Notes under the pieces: model-generated
Database searches by the model: none
What the model saw: the letters and a program-made list of their open reading frames with translations, nothing else
Told to the model about the DNA's origin: nothing
In this document: piece after piece, positions 33,370 through 45,000 of the stretch
Position numbering within the stretch: the first letter of the stretch is position 1
Layout of the letters: every line of letters starts with the position of its first letter
Made by a program: the position numbers and the translations under genes
Assembly (NCBI GenBank): GCA_022592435.1
Contig: JABYQS010000008.1
Coordinates: 434,001-498,000, forward strand
Origin: Cerioporus squamosus
Lineage: Eukaryota > Basidiomycota > Agaricomycetes > Polyporales > Polyporaceae
DNA length: 64,000 nt
Direction: 5' to 3'

Positions 33370-33777
33370 GCGCAGGCTCGACGATGTACACTCATATATC
33401 ATATTATCGCGACCCGTCAAAATCGATATGCAGAAGCCAAATTGTCGAACTTCCACCGCCAGCCAGACGTCAGCCACATTTCATGCTTTGACGACCACGT
33501 ACTCGTCCAACTCGGGATGCATAAGATTTGTGATTGCTACATAGAGCGATGCAAGTACACGTGCAATGAACTTCGAATTCCAGCTAAGTCGACGTCTCGC
33601 CTACGTTCTACCGAGTATCGGTATCCATCCAACCAACCGTTCCACTACTCGACGGCTCAGGGTATCTATCACACGAGCCACAAGAGTCACGAGTCAAGAG
33701 TTCAAGACCAGTCCACTTGACAAGACGCAGCACCGAAACAGTATACCATCATCCCACCGCCCACCCGCTCACCCCGC
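33370..33777. other. Convergent intergenic spacer
   Basis: About 400 bases between the stop of the protease-like gene and the stop of the SKT5-like gene. No gene seen. Confidence 0.5.
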
Positions 33778-36431
33778 TCACATGATCACGCAATTCGAGT
33801 CGTCGCCCACCTTCTGCGTCGCGATACCCATCTCCGCAAACGTCTTCGGGCCATTCGTCGCCGGTCTCGACGGCGGCAACTGTTGTTGTTGCTGCTGCTG
33901 TTGCTGCTGCTGGGGCGGTGGGCGCGCGGGGCTCTCATCCCGGCGCGGCTGTGACCCAGGTCCGCCAGGCCGCCGCATCGGCGGGGTGCCCGCAGGTCGA
34001 GGAGACGACGCCGGACCAGGACCAGTGCCGTATCGTTGCTGTTGCGGGAGCGGTGCCTGCTGGGATACGGACTGGTGTTCTGCTGGCCGGGATGCGGTCG
34101 TGGGCTCCCTGCGTGCGCGGGAGGAGACTGAGGCATCCCGGGGGCTCCAGGGGGACCCGACGGACGCCGCGCGCCGCCGTTCTGGAGCTCATCGACGCGG
34201 GGAAGGGGTGCGGGCATGCCGGGCGGGGAGCTCGTCATCGAGTTACCTGGCCTTCCCCAGTCTCCGCCTGCAGCAGCTCCGGAGGGACCGAGTGGTCTGG
34301 TCTGCATGGAGTTCTTGCGGATGTTGTTCACGATTTGGGTCCGCTGCGCTGAGGGCATCGCTGCTGCTGCTGCTGCTGCCGGGCCGCCCACGGCCTCGGA
34401 GCGCTGCTTCGCCTGGGTGCGTTTGCGGACGAGCTTGGAGTCCGTGAGGTTCTCGTGCTGTTCACGCGACAGTGCCTGCGGTGTGGGCTGTGACAGGGCT
34501 TGGAGCCGTTCGGCTGCGTCGGTGTTGCCGTTCTGCGCAGCCTGTGTATTGCAAAAGAGTTGAAAAAAAAAGTAACGGTCAGCGCCGCGCGCGAGACATC
34601 CGACGGACACCGACACATGGGCGGTGACGGAGAAGGGATGGGATACGTACCCGCTGGTACCACTTGCGCGCTGCATCAATGTTGCGAGGTCCGCCGACGC
34701 CCACCTCGGAATAGTACCCGAGCGCGAACTCGGCGCTGGGAAGGCCCTTGCGGGCAGCCTTCTCGGCAAACGTCCACGCGAGGCCCTCGTCCTTGTCGAA
34801 CGCGCCCTCGGCGCCGCACAGGAACCACTTGCTGAGCGCCATGTCCGCCTCCGTTTCGCCCTGCTGCGACGCGAGCGAGTAGTACTGCACGGACAGGAGC
34901 GCATCGAACGGGAAAGGCGGCGTCGCGAATTCGTACGCGTGGCCCAGCTTGTACTGTGCGGGCGCGAAGTTGAGGTAGGCCGCGCGTTCGAGGTGTCGCC
35001 GCGCCTCGTCGGCCGGGGTGACACCGGGGGGCAGGAAGGGCTGGAATAGATGCGCGGGGATCGAGACGTGCGAGAATTCGTTGAGCAGCAGAAGGCCGTA
35101 GACGTAGGCAGGCTGCGGGACATCGATCGTCGCGAGCGTCGCAGCGCGATTGAGCAGGGGTAGGGCGGCTTGTGGGTCGGCGGGGAAGCCGAGTTGACCC
35201 ATGAGGTTAGCCATGCCGAGTCGCTGCAAAGATAGATGAGACGGCGAACGCTGCGCAAGAGGCAAATAGAAACGTACGTAAAAGCAGCTCTCGACGCCAT
35301 GCTTACAGCCGCGCTCAAAGCACTCCTTCGCGTGCTGCACGTCTCCAAAGTTCTCGTACTCTCGCCCGAGCTTGAACCAGGCAGCGTGGTAGCCGGACTT
35401 GGCGGCGCGCTCGAAGTCGCGGAACGCAGTGCGTGGATCGTGAGGGATGAACTGGGGATAGATGCCGGTGGACGCGCACATGGCGCGCATATGGATTGCC
35501 TCGGCGACATGCGGAGGTACAGGACCGGGGGGCGCGGAAGAGATGCGGATGATGATAGGGAGTGCGACGTTGACGAGCTTTTGTACCTCGGGATCGTCAA
35601 TTTGAGCAGGGCCCACAGCAGGATCGGTGGACGTTGGGCTGGTCCGCGAGTGCTGCTGCTGTGCACGATCGACGAGGGAGAGCACCTCTCTGCACCAGAC
35701 GACTTGGCGTGCCGGGTCTGCATTTGGGGCCTGGATGGCTGATTGCTGCACGGAGAGTGTTGCGAGAGTTGGCAGGGGTGCGGTCAGCGATGGAGGACCG
35801 TCGCGGGCTCCTGACGGAGTGGACAGAGGAGACGCAGTGCGACCGATGTTCATGTTCGCAAACGAGCCAGACAAGGTACGGTCGTGCTGAGGCGGGGAAG
35901 TGGGCGGCGGGGACGCGAAGGGCATCGGGAAGGAAGGCATGCCTTGCGGTTGAGACTGGGTGGGGGCAGGAGACCAAGGAGACCAATCGGAGCCTTGCGG
36001 GGGCGGAAGAGGACTGGGACCGCGGGAGATGGGCTGGCCTTGAGGGGTACCGAAGCCAAGGGACTGACCGGGCGCGTAGGGAGCGGCGTTGAATGAAGGC
36101 TGAGGGAATTTGGGCTGGTTTACGGCAGGAGGCGCGGGGTAGTTCGATGCTTGTTCGAGGGATTGGGCCATCTGCGGGATCAGAGCTCAGGTTAAGAGGG
36201 ACCGCGAGCGAGACATGGGCGGTGAGAGGCGGTACGCACGTTCTTGGGGAGATCTGGCTGGAGCTTCTGCGGGCGAGGCGCAACGAGCGGGTCTTCGTAG
36301 TGCGGACTTGATGAGTACTGATCGGGCGTGAAATCGGGAGGGAGAGGCGGGACAGCGGGCGGTTGAGAGCCCTGTCGGCTCGGATGATCGTAGTCGTCAA
36401 ATGGTCTGGGAGGGACTGGCGGGGCGTCCAT
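33778..36431 (-). CDS. SKT5: SKT5/CHS4-like chitin synthase activator with Sel1 repeats and CaaX box (frame broken once)
   Basis: This is a regulator that would recruit or activate a chitin synthase at the plasma membrane. The start at 36431 gives MDAPPVPPRPFDDYDHPSRQ, a Pro-rich disordered region. After an intron, MAQSLEQASNYPAPP continues it. Sel1-like helical repeats follow: SGYHAAWFKLGREYENFGD, ECFERGCKHGVESC, LGMANLMGQLGFPADPQAAL, NFAPAQYKLGHAYEF, GLPSAEFALGYYSEVGVGG and KWYQR joined to AAQNGNTDAAERL. The tail is Pro/Gln-rich with a run of 11 Gln (CAG/CAA, about 33880-33915) and ends KTFAEMGIATQKVGDD then SNCVIM, a CaaX prenylation box as in yeast Chs4. The upstream frame (QQNTSPYP) and the CaaX frame (SQQAPLPQQQRYG) differ by one base at a GGG run (34062-34064). 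Without the missing base the CaaX would be lost. Confidence 0.85.
33883..33915 (-). repeat. CAG/CAA microsatellite coding poly-Gln in the SKT5-like gene
   Basis: The plus strand shows TGTTGTTGTTGCTGC-type triplets. On the coding strand they give 11 consecutive Gln between PPP and LPPSRPA. Such tracts vary in length between strains. Confidence 0.8.
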
Positions 36432-39127
36432 GTTGTATGAGGGAAAGTGTATGAGGTGGACGTGGAGGCACGGGGATCTGTTTGAGGCGTCGGAAAGAGG
36501 GCTGAGCAAGAGGGCTGTTGCGCGAGTGAGACTGAGCCTTGTGCGTCGGGTAGGGCCTCGTTGCGGGGGCGGATGGGACGAGATGATATAGAGGGACTCA
36601 CATCAACACAGCCGAGAAAGACTTCACCCTCCTCGTAATCCTGGCACGGCGACGGCGGACGGACGGACGAAAGGAGAGTCAATGCTGCGCACAGCAGCGT
36701 ATGAGATGTGATATACCACCCCGCCTCGCACCTAGACGCTCGCAAACATCGATCCGTCGCGTTCACGACTCGCCCGTCCTCCTCGAGGCTATGCCACCGA
36801 CGCTGTACTCTGCGTGCGCAAGCTCGACGCCACAGGATCACCTTGACGATGCTGCTCACACACGTCGCGCACTGACTTGGCTGTCAATTCAGCTGGGACG
36901 CCCCGACCGGCCGAGTGTATTAGCTCATGTATACAAGCGGAACGGCTGCGGGCTGCGGGATTCGGGAAGAGGCTTTTGAGCGGCGGCGGAGATGGTGGAG
37001 GAGAGTTTATAAGTAATGATAGGAGGGCAGATGGCATGTTGAATGGAGTCCACATAGGTATACGGAAACGTATTCCAATGTCCTCTCTCGACGTCGGAGC
37101 AGCTCTGCATGCTCGGCCCAAGCCGAGGTATGTCTCCAAAGTGCTATCAATATTCAGCAAGCCAGCCTCAAAAGCTGTAGATCAATACAAGTGGGTCACC
37201 TCCATGATCAGGAGCGGAGCAGAAACGAGACACAGGCGGCGGAGATATCTAGAGGTGCTGGCCTGCGACTGAGCTCCTCACGCCAACACAGTCAACCGTC
37301 GGTGGTAAAAGTAGAAGCTAAAAAGCAGCAGGCGCGTCTTTGAGTTTACGCAGTGTGTTGTCAGACTTTGAGTTCTATGCAAGCAAGTCTCGCGCGAGAG
37401 ACTCCGGCTGTCGCGTTCACTACACGGTCACGTGTTGCCAGTCAAGTCCAATTCGGTGCGACCAGTTCAACCTGGTTCAAACCGGCTTGATTGTCTCCTC
37501 TAGACCTACGGCCTACCTTCCGCAACTTGTCTTTGCGTCCTCACTACTCTCAGCCTCTCGTCTCCGCCTCGTGGCGCACTATTATCTCCTGCGTACTCGT
37601 TACATGGCTATAGCACGTTGAAACCCAGTCAAGGTTGCGGCTGCATGCTAGGTTCAACGAGTCGTTCGTACGTGCATGCCATCACTGGCCCGGGCACTCC
37701 TCAACGTCCAAACTTACCATGGTTTCCCAGTCGCGCCAATACTGCGCCTGCCTGCTGAGCTTGACAAATATCTTTGGCACGACAGGAGGCACCGTCAAAG
37801 TCTTGACATACTATAGGCACCTTGCTTACTGGTTCGTCTCTGACCTCCTTCGCTTCGGGATCACTGTTCGGATTGTTTATCATTTGCATCCAGGTGCGTC
37901 ATCCCCTGCCTGCCTGTGCTTTTACTAGAGACTCACAGCTTGTGTCACAAGTGCCTCTTGCTGCGGCTTAGGTTAACGGGGATAGGTCATAGGACCTGAG
38001 CGAGTCCCGGGCTCGAGCACGGGTGACCGGCCGGGCTCACCGCATCTCAGCGGCCCTCACATCCACATAGCTCCTCCACCTCCTCCCTACCAGGCCGACG
38101 AAGGCCAACACGGGCATGGACATAGTGCCGTCACGGGCGCAGCACCGAGAACCCGACAAGAGGGAAAGAACACGAACTGAACGCCGCTGACCGCAAACGG
38201 CGGTCCGCCCATGCAGCGCCGCGACTACTTGTAATCTAACCTGGCCGTAATGCCGGAGAGGATGCGCCCATCGAGAGCGCATTGAATTCGATGCTTATGC
38301 ATGGCCCCCATACAAGGGGTGCTCTGCAACGGACATGTCTTTCAGAGGCTATGAGGGCGGATAACTTACAACTTGGGCAGATTGATCGTTGACAAGCTGT
38401 GCAGGAGTTCGCGGGCCCTGATGCTCTACCCTCCATTTTTGACTCCTACTATTCAAGTGTCCGGTACAAGGCAAAGGTTCAAGGCGAACGAAGACCCCGG
38501 TGGAGACTAGTAGCAGCCTCGCAGGTGCTCCTCCTCTTGTTGCACCGATTGTTCTGACGTCACTCAGATAGCAGAGGATGAAGATGCCAAACCTAAAGCT
38601 TCGCAGTAGACATGGGATTGTTTCAGGGTGCTCATTACGGACTCGTGCAGGCGCCCCGTTGTGGCGTTCGGATCGCCGCTGGTTACACCCACCGCCACCT
38701 ACGGTACCTACTTCAAGCTATGCGCGACGCCCCTCAGCGATCCGCTGAGGTCCCCCTCCAATCCTAATCCTCTGCGAAACGGGACTCATGTTACGAAGTG
38801 TCGAGGTCTCGCCCACTTGACGCGCGATTGATCACTGCTCATCACGTCAAGTTCTCATGTTGGACGCATGGTACTATAGAAGCGGTAGGAATGAATCACC
38901 GCTCGTTCGCACTCTGCTGACATGCCTAGTCTGCTTCTGGTGAGCAGGCACCCACGCATAAGCGATGACTGGTGAGCTCTTGCTCGCACTACGGACCCGA
39001 ACGCAGCCCCGTTCACCGTGCCGAAGAGCCCACAGACGTCTACAAACGATCCCGAACCGCATATAAAGCGGTCGTGGAACAGAGCCTCCGGTAATCCCTA
39101 GCACTACCATTCTCAACTTCGACAAGC
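36432..39127. other. Gene-poor 2.7 kb between SKT5-like gene and UbiA2
   Basis: On the minus strand near 36640-36595 a candidate exon (CAG, then DYEEGEVFLGCVD, then GTGAGT) could be an upstream or 5'-UTR exon of the SKT5-like gene, but it does not join it in frame. Elsewhere small open frames (for example 37635-37928 +, 36877-37272 +) show no family features. Confidence 0.4.
39062..39067 (+). promoter_or_regulatory. TATA box of UbiA2
   Basis: TATAAA followed by GCG, 66 bases before the UbiA2 ATG. It matches the element in front of UbiA1. Confidence 0.5.
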
Positions 39128-40370
39128 ATGGCTACTACTGCAAGCGGCTACTTCGAGCTTACTCGTCTGCACAAACCTCTCCTGGGCAACACGCTCATGA
39201 TCTGGCCGTGTGGTGCGTCTTCTTCGCTCGGATTGACGCTAGGTCTGACCACACACCGACAGCATGGGGTCTGACCATAGCTGCCAGAGAGGTTTCTCTC
39301 CCGCTCCGCGATTATGCGCAGAAGCTGGCGATATTCGCAGTTGGCGCCATGTTACTGCACAGCGCTGCTTGTGTCCTGAATGACATATGCGACGTCGACT
39401 TTGATCGGCAAGTAGGTAAGGTGTTGCTCGCCTTCCGTCAGAGGGGAGGTACTGAAGCCCGAGTCAGAGCGCACCAAGGACCGACCGCTGCCTGCCGGCA
39501 AGGTGCCCATTGTAGGTGCCTGGACGCTGTGTCTTTTGCTCCTCGCACCTGTGCTCTACATGCTCTCCTACGCCGATCAGCTCAGGTGAGCTCAACATCG
39601 ACTTATGCTGCGTATTCGTCGTTCACGAGCCATGCAGCTTCTTCACGGCCCTCCTCGGCATCTTCCCTCTGCACGCGCTGTACCCACTCATGAAGCGATG
39701 GACCTGGTGGCCGCAAGCGTGGCTCGGTAAGTGCTCGACGACGTTTACATTCATACTAGCTAACAAAATATCTCAGGTCTCACCTTCAACTGGGGCATAC
39801 CCGTCGCATGGACGGTAGTGACCAGTCGCTTCCCTCCGCCGGCGGTCTGGGTGCTGTTCGGCGGGGGTGTCTGGTTCGTTTGACCATCCTTTCTAGAGCG
39901 ATGAGATGCTCATGAGGACGTGGCCGCTAACGGTTCCTCCTCCTACAGCTGGACGATTGTGTATGATACCATATACGCATGCCAAGACTGCGAGGACGAC
40001 CGACGGGTGGGGATCAAGTCGTGCGCGCTCCTGTTCGGAGCGTACGTGCGAGAGATCCTCGGAGTTTTCGTCGTCCTCCTGCTTTCGAGCTTGGTATGCG
40101 CGGGATGCTTGTTGAACCAGGGCCTCGGCTTTGCAGTCCTCTCATGCGGGGGCACGCTACTCCATGCCGTTTGGCAGCTTGCGACGTGGGATGAGGCGAG
40201 TCTGAAGGATCACCGGGCCAAGTTCGAGGTCAGTTCCAAGTCTCCTGCGTACAGCGCTGCACGGCGTACACTGTAGTTCGATTGTTGATCTCTTTTAAGT
40301 GCAGTCGAACGGGCTTGTTGGTGTTCTGATATGGCTTGGTTTGCTGTACGACTACGTGCAGTCACTCTGA
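39128..40370 (+). CDS. UbiA-family aromatic prenyltransferase 2
   Basis: Seven exons (39128-39212, 39263-39415, 39468-39585, 39638-39726, 39777-39873, 39949-40228, 40305-40370) total 888 nt, or 295 residues, without a break. Exons 2-6 are 153, 118, 89, 97 and 280 nt, exactly as in UbiA1. The start is MATTASGYFELTRLHKPLLG. The first Asp motif is NDICDVDFDRQV with ERTKDRPLPAGK; the second is YDTIYACQDCEDD with VGIKSCALLFG. The closing helices are KFESNGLVGVLIWLGLLYDY. As with UbiA1 there is no mitochondrial presequence before the catalytic domain, unlike true COQ2. It is a multi-pass membrane prenyltransferase for an aromatic acceptor. Both copies keep the Asp residues needed for Mg-diphosphate binding, so both are expected to be active. 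They may differ in acceptor or be dosage copies. It is flanked by conserved cellular genes, not by other pathway-like genes. Confidence 0.9.
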
Positions 40371-40738
40371 GTCCGAGTCGGTCTCAGTTCCTGAGCCGGG
40401 GATGGCGGTGTTAGATAGGTGCTTCTTGCTACTACAGTTCTCGCAATATTATATTGTCGCGCTTTCCGCGCTTTCATAGGACTTGTATGTCGTCAGTGCG
40501 CAGTTATGTAGTAGGAATTGTCCATGAAAGAGGGCTTGCGAGCATATTGAGTAAGTACTACTGGGGAGTCGCACGAGCAAGTCACCGAAGGTACTTAACC
40601 AACTCCAAGGCGCGCTTGCCTATAGTAAGCGGAATTTGGGAAGGATAACTAGCCACTGGTACCTATTCAGGCCTGCGGCCCGGGGGCAGACATATTCAGT
40701 GAAAAGCTGCACAAAGCTGGATGAACCGGTTCCTGCAC
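40371..40738. other. Convergent intergenic spacer
   Basis: About 370 bases between UbiA2 and the next minus-strand gene. No gene seen. A GTGAGT at the end of the next gene could start a further exon reaching into this spacer. Confidence 0.4.
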
Positions 40739-41397
40739 TCACCACGGCTGCCACCGCGGGATCACGTCGAGATCCAACTCGTCCAGATACAGCTGAATCT
40801 GCGCGGGAGTGGGCATATCGTCGATGCGGAGCTCGCCATAATTGGCCGCGGCCCAGTAGACGAGGTCCTTGAGGCCGCGGGCGCGCGTGTAGCGCGCCTG
40901 GTAGTACATAGTGACGATGCCCATGCCGAGGCGGTTCGCGACGACGCGCACGAACGCGTACATGTAGCGGTCGCGCGAGTCGTCGTCGGGGGGCACGCCT
41001 TGGATGTTGTGCCGTGCGATGTAGGAATTGATGAGGGAGGGAGTGAGCTCGAAGCGAAGAAGATGCAGGGGTGCGTGCGGAGCTCGGAGGGGATGGGCGG
41101 TGGGGGCACGAGGGGCAGGGAGCGGTCGAATCTGTGCGGAGGCGGCGACGAACGAGTGAGAAATGAAAAAAATTCGCGGGTGGGTGACTACATATAGTAC
41201 TTGTCTCCTTCGTCTGCGCCTTTTGGCATCCATTCGGGCAGGGGCACCGGGGACGGTTGAAGCGGGAAGGGAACGACAGGCTGCCAGTGAGGCGGCACTT
41301 GATCTATATTCCTAGAGGTTCGCGGTGGTTAGTCACTATCACTCATCAGAGTACGATCCTGAGAGGCGACAACATATGACATGGGCTCGAAGGACAT
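40739..41397 (-). CDS. Conserved-looking protein of unknown function (frame broken once)
   Basis: The best start is ATG 41397-41395 (MSFEPM, then an intron), followed by NIDQVPPHWQPVVPFPLQPS, PLPEWMPKGADEGDKYYI, FDRSLPLVPPPPIPSEL and then RFELTPSLINSYIARHNIQG, YMYAFVRVVANRLGMGIVTM, YTRARGLKDLVYWAAANYGE and TPAQIQLYLDELDLDVIP. It ends RWQPW at TGA 40741-40739, or the GTGAGT there may begin another intron. The second half looks like a compact helical domain. The frame of ELRTHP and that of LHLLRFELT differ by one base at GGGG 41068-41071; one more C on the coding strand would join them. No family is recognised and no function is offered. Confidence 0.55.
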
Positions 41398-42024
41398 GGC
41401 GGTTGTATGTATTCGAACTGTCCTGCCATCTTTCCGGTACGGACAAACCCCTCTTCATTTGGCGCCGGGCTAGACGCCACTGACACCGTTTCGAAGGACT
41501 CAAAAGTCAATAGTCAAGTGCAGGCGGATATCGTTGAGATGAGATTCAACTATAGCTAGCATAGAGCCTAGAGCCTGGAGCCTAGAGCCGGCATGACCTG
41601 TACAGAAACAACATTGGAAGAGAAACACACGGCGCGATACTGTATACTACGGAGATGGGGAGATACTCGGGTACGGAGCGAAGAGGTGAGGAAAGATACT
41701 GTATGTTGTGCACAAGAGGGCGAGGCGGGAGGGCGACAAGAGGGCGGGAGGAGCAACGACGTCTAGCGCGGGGGGGGGGGTGGGCAAGAACGAGGGCGGT
41801 CGGGGACGCGGAGCTAGAGGAGGGACTCGAGGGGGCTACAACGGCAGGGAACTCGGGGAGATGCAAGACCGGGACAGCGGCGAAAGCGTGCGAGCTAGCG
41901 ACGAGTGATCAGGAAACACAGACACGTAATATGTTAATACAAGAGCACAAGAGCACGAGCAAAAGGACAGGAACGATAACCACCACAACCGGACGACCGG
42001 GAACGAGCGCGCTCACAGTGAGGA
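41398..42024. other. Intergenic downstream of TUP1
   Basis: It includes a degenerate GAGCCTA/GAGCCTGG short tandem repeat at about 41564-41588 and a run of ten G near 41771. Probably UTR sequence; no gene recognised. Confidence 0.5.
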
Positions 42025-45000
42025 TCAGAGCGCCTGGTAACTCCCTGTCGACGTGCGCGTGGGGTTGGTTAGCGTCGACGCAGGCAGAAGACGGATGAGC
42101 AGAGAAAGGGAGACGTACATATTCGTGCTTGCCAGTCGCCGCTGCCTGTGGCGAGGACGTTGCCCGCAGGGCTGAGATCGATCGAGATCACTGCGAGGAA
42201 AGATCACAGGCACAATCAGCACCGAGGTCTATCGTCCAAAATCCAAAATCCAAAAATCCAAATGGAACTCCGAGACCGAGACCGTATCCGCGTCGCGTCC
42301 CTAGTTCAAGTCCGCGAGCGGGGTCGTGATGGAGCCCTTCGCTAAACCTGCGGAGGGAGAGCCCAAAGCAGGACGACGCAGGACGCAGAATGCAGAGGAG
42401 AACAGAGGACCCAACGAAAACCCCCAAAAGCGACACTCACCAGAGTTCTTGTGCCCCTGCAGCATGCACTGCGCCACCGCCGTCTGCGCATCCCAGAACT
42501 GCACCCCCCGGTCCTTGCTCCCGCTCACGACCCACTTCCCGTCGTGGCTGACCGCGACGCTCAGCACGTAGTCTTTGTGCCCCACAAAGTTCATCGTGCA
42601 CTGGCTGCCCCCTCCGCCGCCTCCTCCTGCGCCCCCGCTGCCGCTTCCGCCCGCCCCGGCCCCAGACCCTCCCGGAGCAGTCATCTCCTTCTCCTTCACC
42701 AGGCCGCCCGCGCCCGGCCCTGAGCCTCCCGGGCCGCCGGGCGTCTTGGGGTCGCGCGCGCGCAGGAGCGGGCGGACGTCCCAGTACTTGAGCGTCTTGT
42801 CGAGCGAGCCGGAGACGAGGGCCTTGCCGTCGGGCGTGAAGGCGACCGAATAGACGGAGTCGCGGTGGCCCTTGAGGCGCTCGACGAGCTGGCCGGAGGC
42901 GACGTCCCAGATGCGGACGACGGTGTCGAGCGAGCCGGCGGCGACGAGGCGGCCGTCGGGCGAGATGCAGACGGAGGTGACGCCGGCGTCGATGTTGTCG
43001 GGTTCGGGGATGTTCACTGCGTGCGTGTGTGGGGGAAGCGCGGTGAATTGGGTTGCAGAGAGAGTGGGGCACGGTCAGCGGGGCGGAGGTGAGGGAGCGA
43101 AACAGAGCGATACTCACAGACTTTGCACGTCCCGACGTTGTCCGTCATGTCCCAGATGCGTGCCGTGCGGTCGCCAGAGCCGGAAACGATGAGGCGGCCA
43201 TCGCGCGAGAAGTCGAGCGAGTAGATCTCCTGCTGGTGGCCCTCGAAGATGTGCCGGATCTTCTTGCGTGCGATGTCCCATATCTGCGAACGTAGGTGTG
43301 AGCACGGTCGTGGAAGTAGACAAGAAAGAGTAACAAGCGAGAAGTGTTGATGAACAAGAACGCGGCAAGCGGAAGTCTAAGCGACATCACCGAATCAACG
43401 GTAAGCGGGTGTGAGAGGGGAGTGTGGGCGTCGATGACTCGATGGAGGTCGCCTCGGCAAGACAGGAACGATAGCGGGGAGAACGGTTATGAACGCTAAA
43501 CTAGCGGACACGCACCCGAATCTGCTTGTCCTCCGCCCCAGTCGCAAGGTACTTCCCGTCCGGGCTGAAGCACACACTGCGGATGTACAGGTCGCCCGTT
43601 TTGCTTGCGGCCTCGTCCACGAGCACACTGCGATGCACGCGATGAGCCAAACGAGACGGGCAGACGCAGAAACGACGCACCAAGTTTTCGTTCCGGTCTT
43701 CGTGTCGTAGATCTGCGCGGTGCGGTTGCACCCAGTGGCGAGGTACTTGCCGTCGGCGGAGAAGCGCACGCAGCACACCACGCTGTAGAAGAGTGTGAGC
43801 ACGAGCACCAGATACGACGCGAAGAGACGCACCTTTCGTGCATGAGAGTGTGCACCAGCTGAACGTCGAGCGACCGCGTCTTCGAAAGCGCGCCGGGACC
43901 GTCGCCGGGCTGGGCAGTTGCCGGGCTGAAGATCGCGAACCAGTCGGCACCCTCGTTCTTCAGCTCTGGCGGGACGGTGTGCGGGTCTACGCTCAGGTCG
44001 ACGGGTATGGGTGCCATGCCCCCGGAGGACGAGGGCGGTTGGGGCAGTGCTGCGACGGCATTCGAGTCCTGGCCTGCGGAGGCAGAGGCGGTGGGCGTTG
44101 GCGGGTACGGCTGGGGACCTGCGAATGCAAACGGTGAACACGCGACGGAGATGGTCAGCGAGAAGGAAGGGGAAGAAGGCGACGAGGAACACGCCGAGCC
44201 CGATACTCACCCGGAACCCCGTTCGCGCGATCCGACTCCGGCCCTGGCCCTCCTGGTCCCTGAGATGGCCCACCCGGCCCAGTGGTGTACTGCGGCCCTG
44301 CACTCGGCGTGGGCGGGAGTTTGGGGGTGGCCTGTGCCGCTGATGGGGGTCCGCCGGAGGGTGTCGGGGGTGCGCCGTTGGATGGAGGCGGGGGAAGAGG
44401 AGCAGCAGGACCGAGGGATATTGACTGATGGTGGTGGTGGGGCGTGATGTGGGACGGCGGAGGCTGTGCGCCCATTGAGGGGGAGAAGGGATCTGAGACG
44501 GGCCAGGACGCGTTCACGGTCGCGAGAGGTGGGCATGGGCGTGAGAAAGACAGGCACGAAAGAGGGTGCGAAAAGGCAGAGAAGGGGGGCACGTTGAGAG
44601 TGGGCAAAAGCGGGGAGATCGAACGAGAGAACGTACCTGGACGATCGGGCTTCATCCTGTCCCTCTCTGTCTTTATGCGCTTCGCCTCGCGTCCGTCGCG
44701 GTCTCTCTCCCTGTCACGGTCGCGTTCACGGTCGAGGACGCTGCGGTCGCGGTCCCTCTCGCGTTCTCGATCACGATCCCTGTCGCGATCGCGTCCATAG
44801 TACGGATCACCGTACCCTCCTCCACCGCCTGGGCCGGCGCCAACACCGAGTCCGACAGGACCGGCGTGAGGTGTCAAGCCGAGGGGACCGAGAGGCTCGC
44901 CGCCGGGGCCGGAAGGGGGACCTCCTGGGACGTTGACGGGAGGACGACCAAGCCCGAGGGCCTCACGGCCGAGGGCGTCGCGGGGGGGACCGGTGTTACC

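Noticed and set aside
33786..34064. Arg-rich alternative C-terminus of the SKT5-like protein
   Set aside because: It is the continuation of the upstream frame past an apparent one-base deletion. The alternative frame ends in a CaaX box typical of the family.
33566..34447. Plus-strand 293-codon frame with poly-Cys
   Set aside because: The Cys run is the antisense of the CAG/CAA poly-Gln tract in the SKT5-like gene.
35597..36859. Minus-strand open frame of 420 codons over the SKT5-like gene
   Set aside because: Wrong-frame shadow of the Pro-rich 5' half; the Sel1-repeat frame is clearly the coding one.
36877..37272. Plus-strand 131-codon open frame
   Set aside because: No splice context, no motif and unremarkable composition; not enough to call a gene.
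42437..43117. Arg/Pro-rich minus-strand frame over TUP1
   Set aside because: Out-of-frame shadow of the WD40 exons, which read cleanly in another frame.
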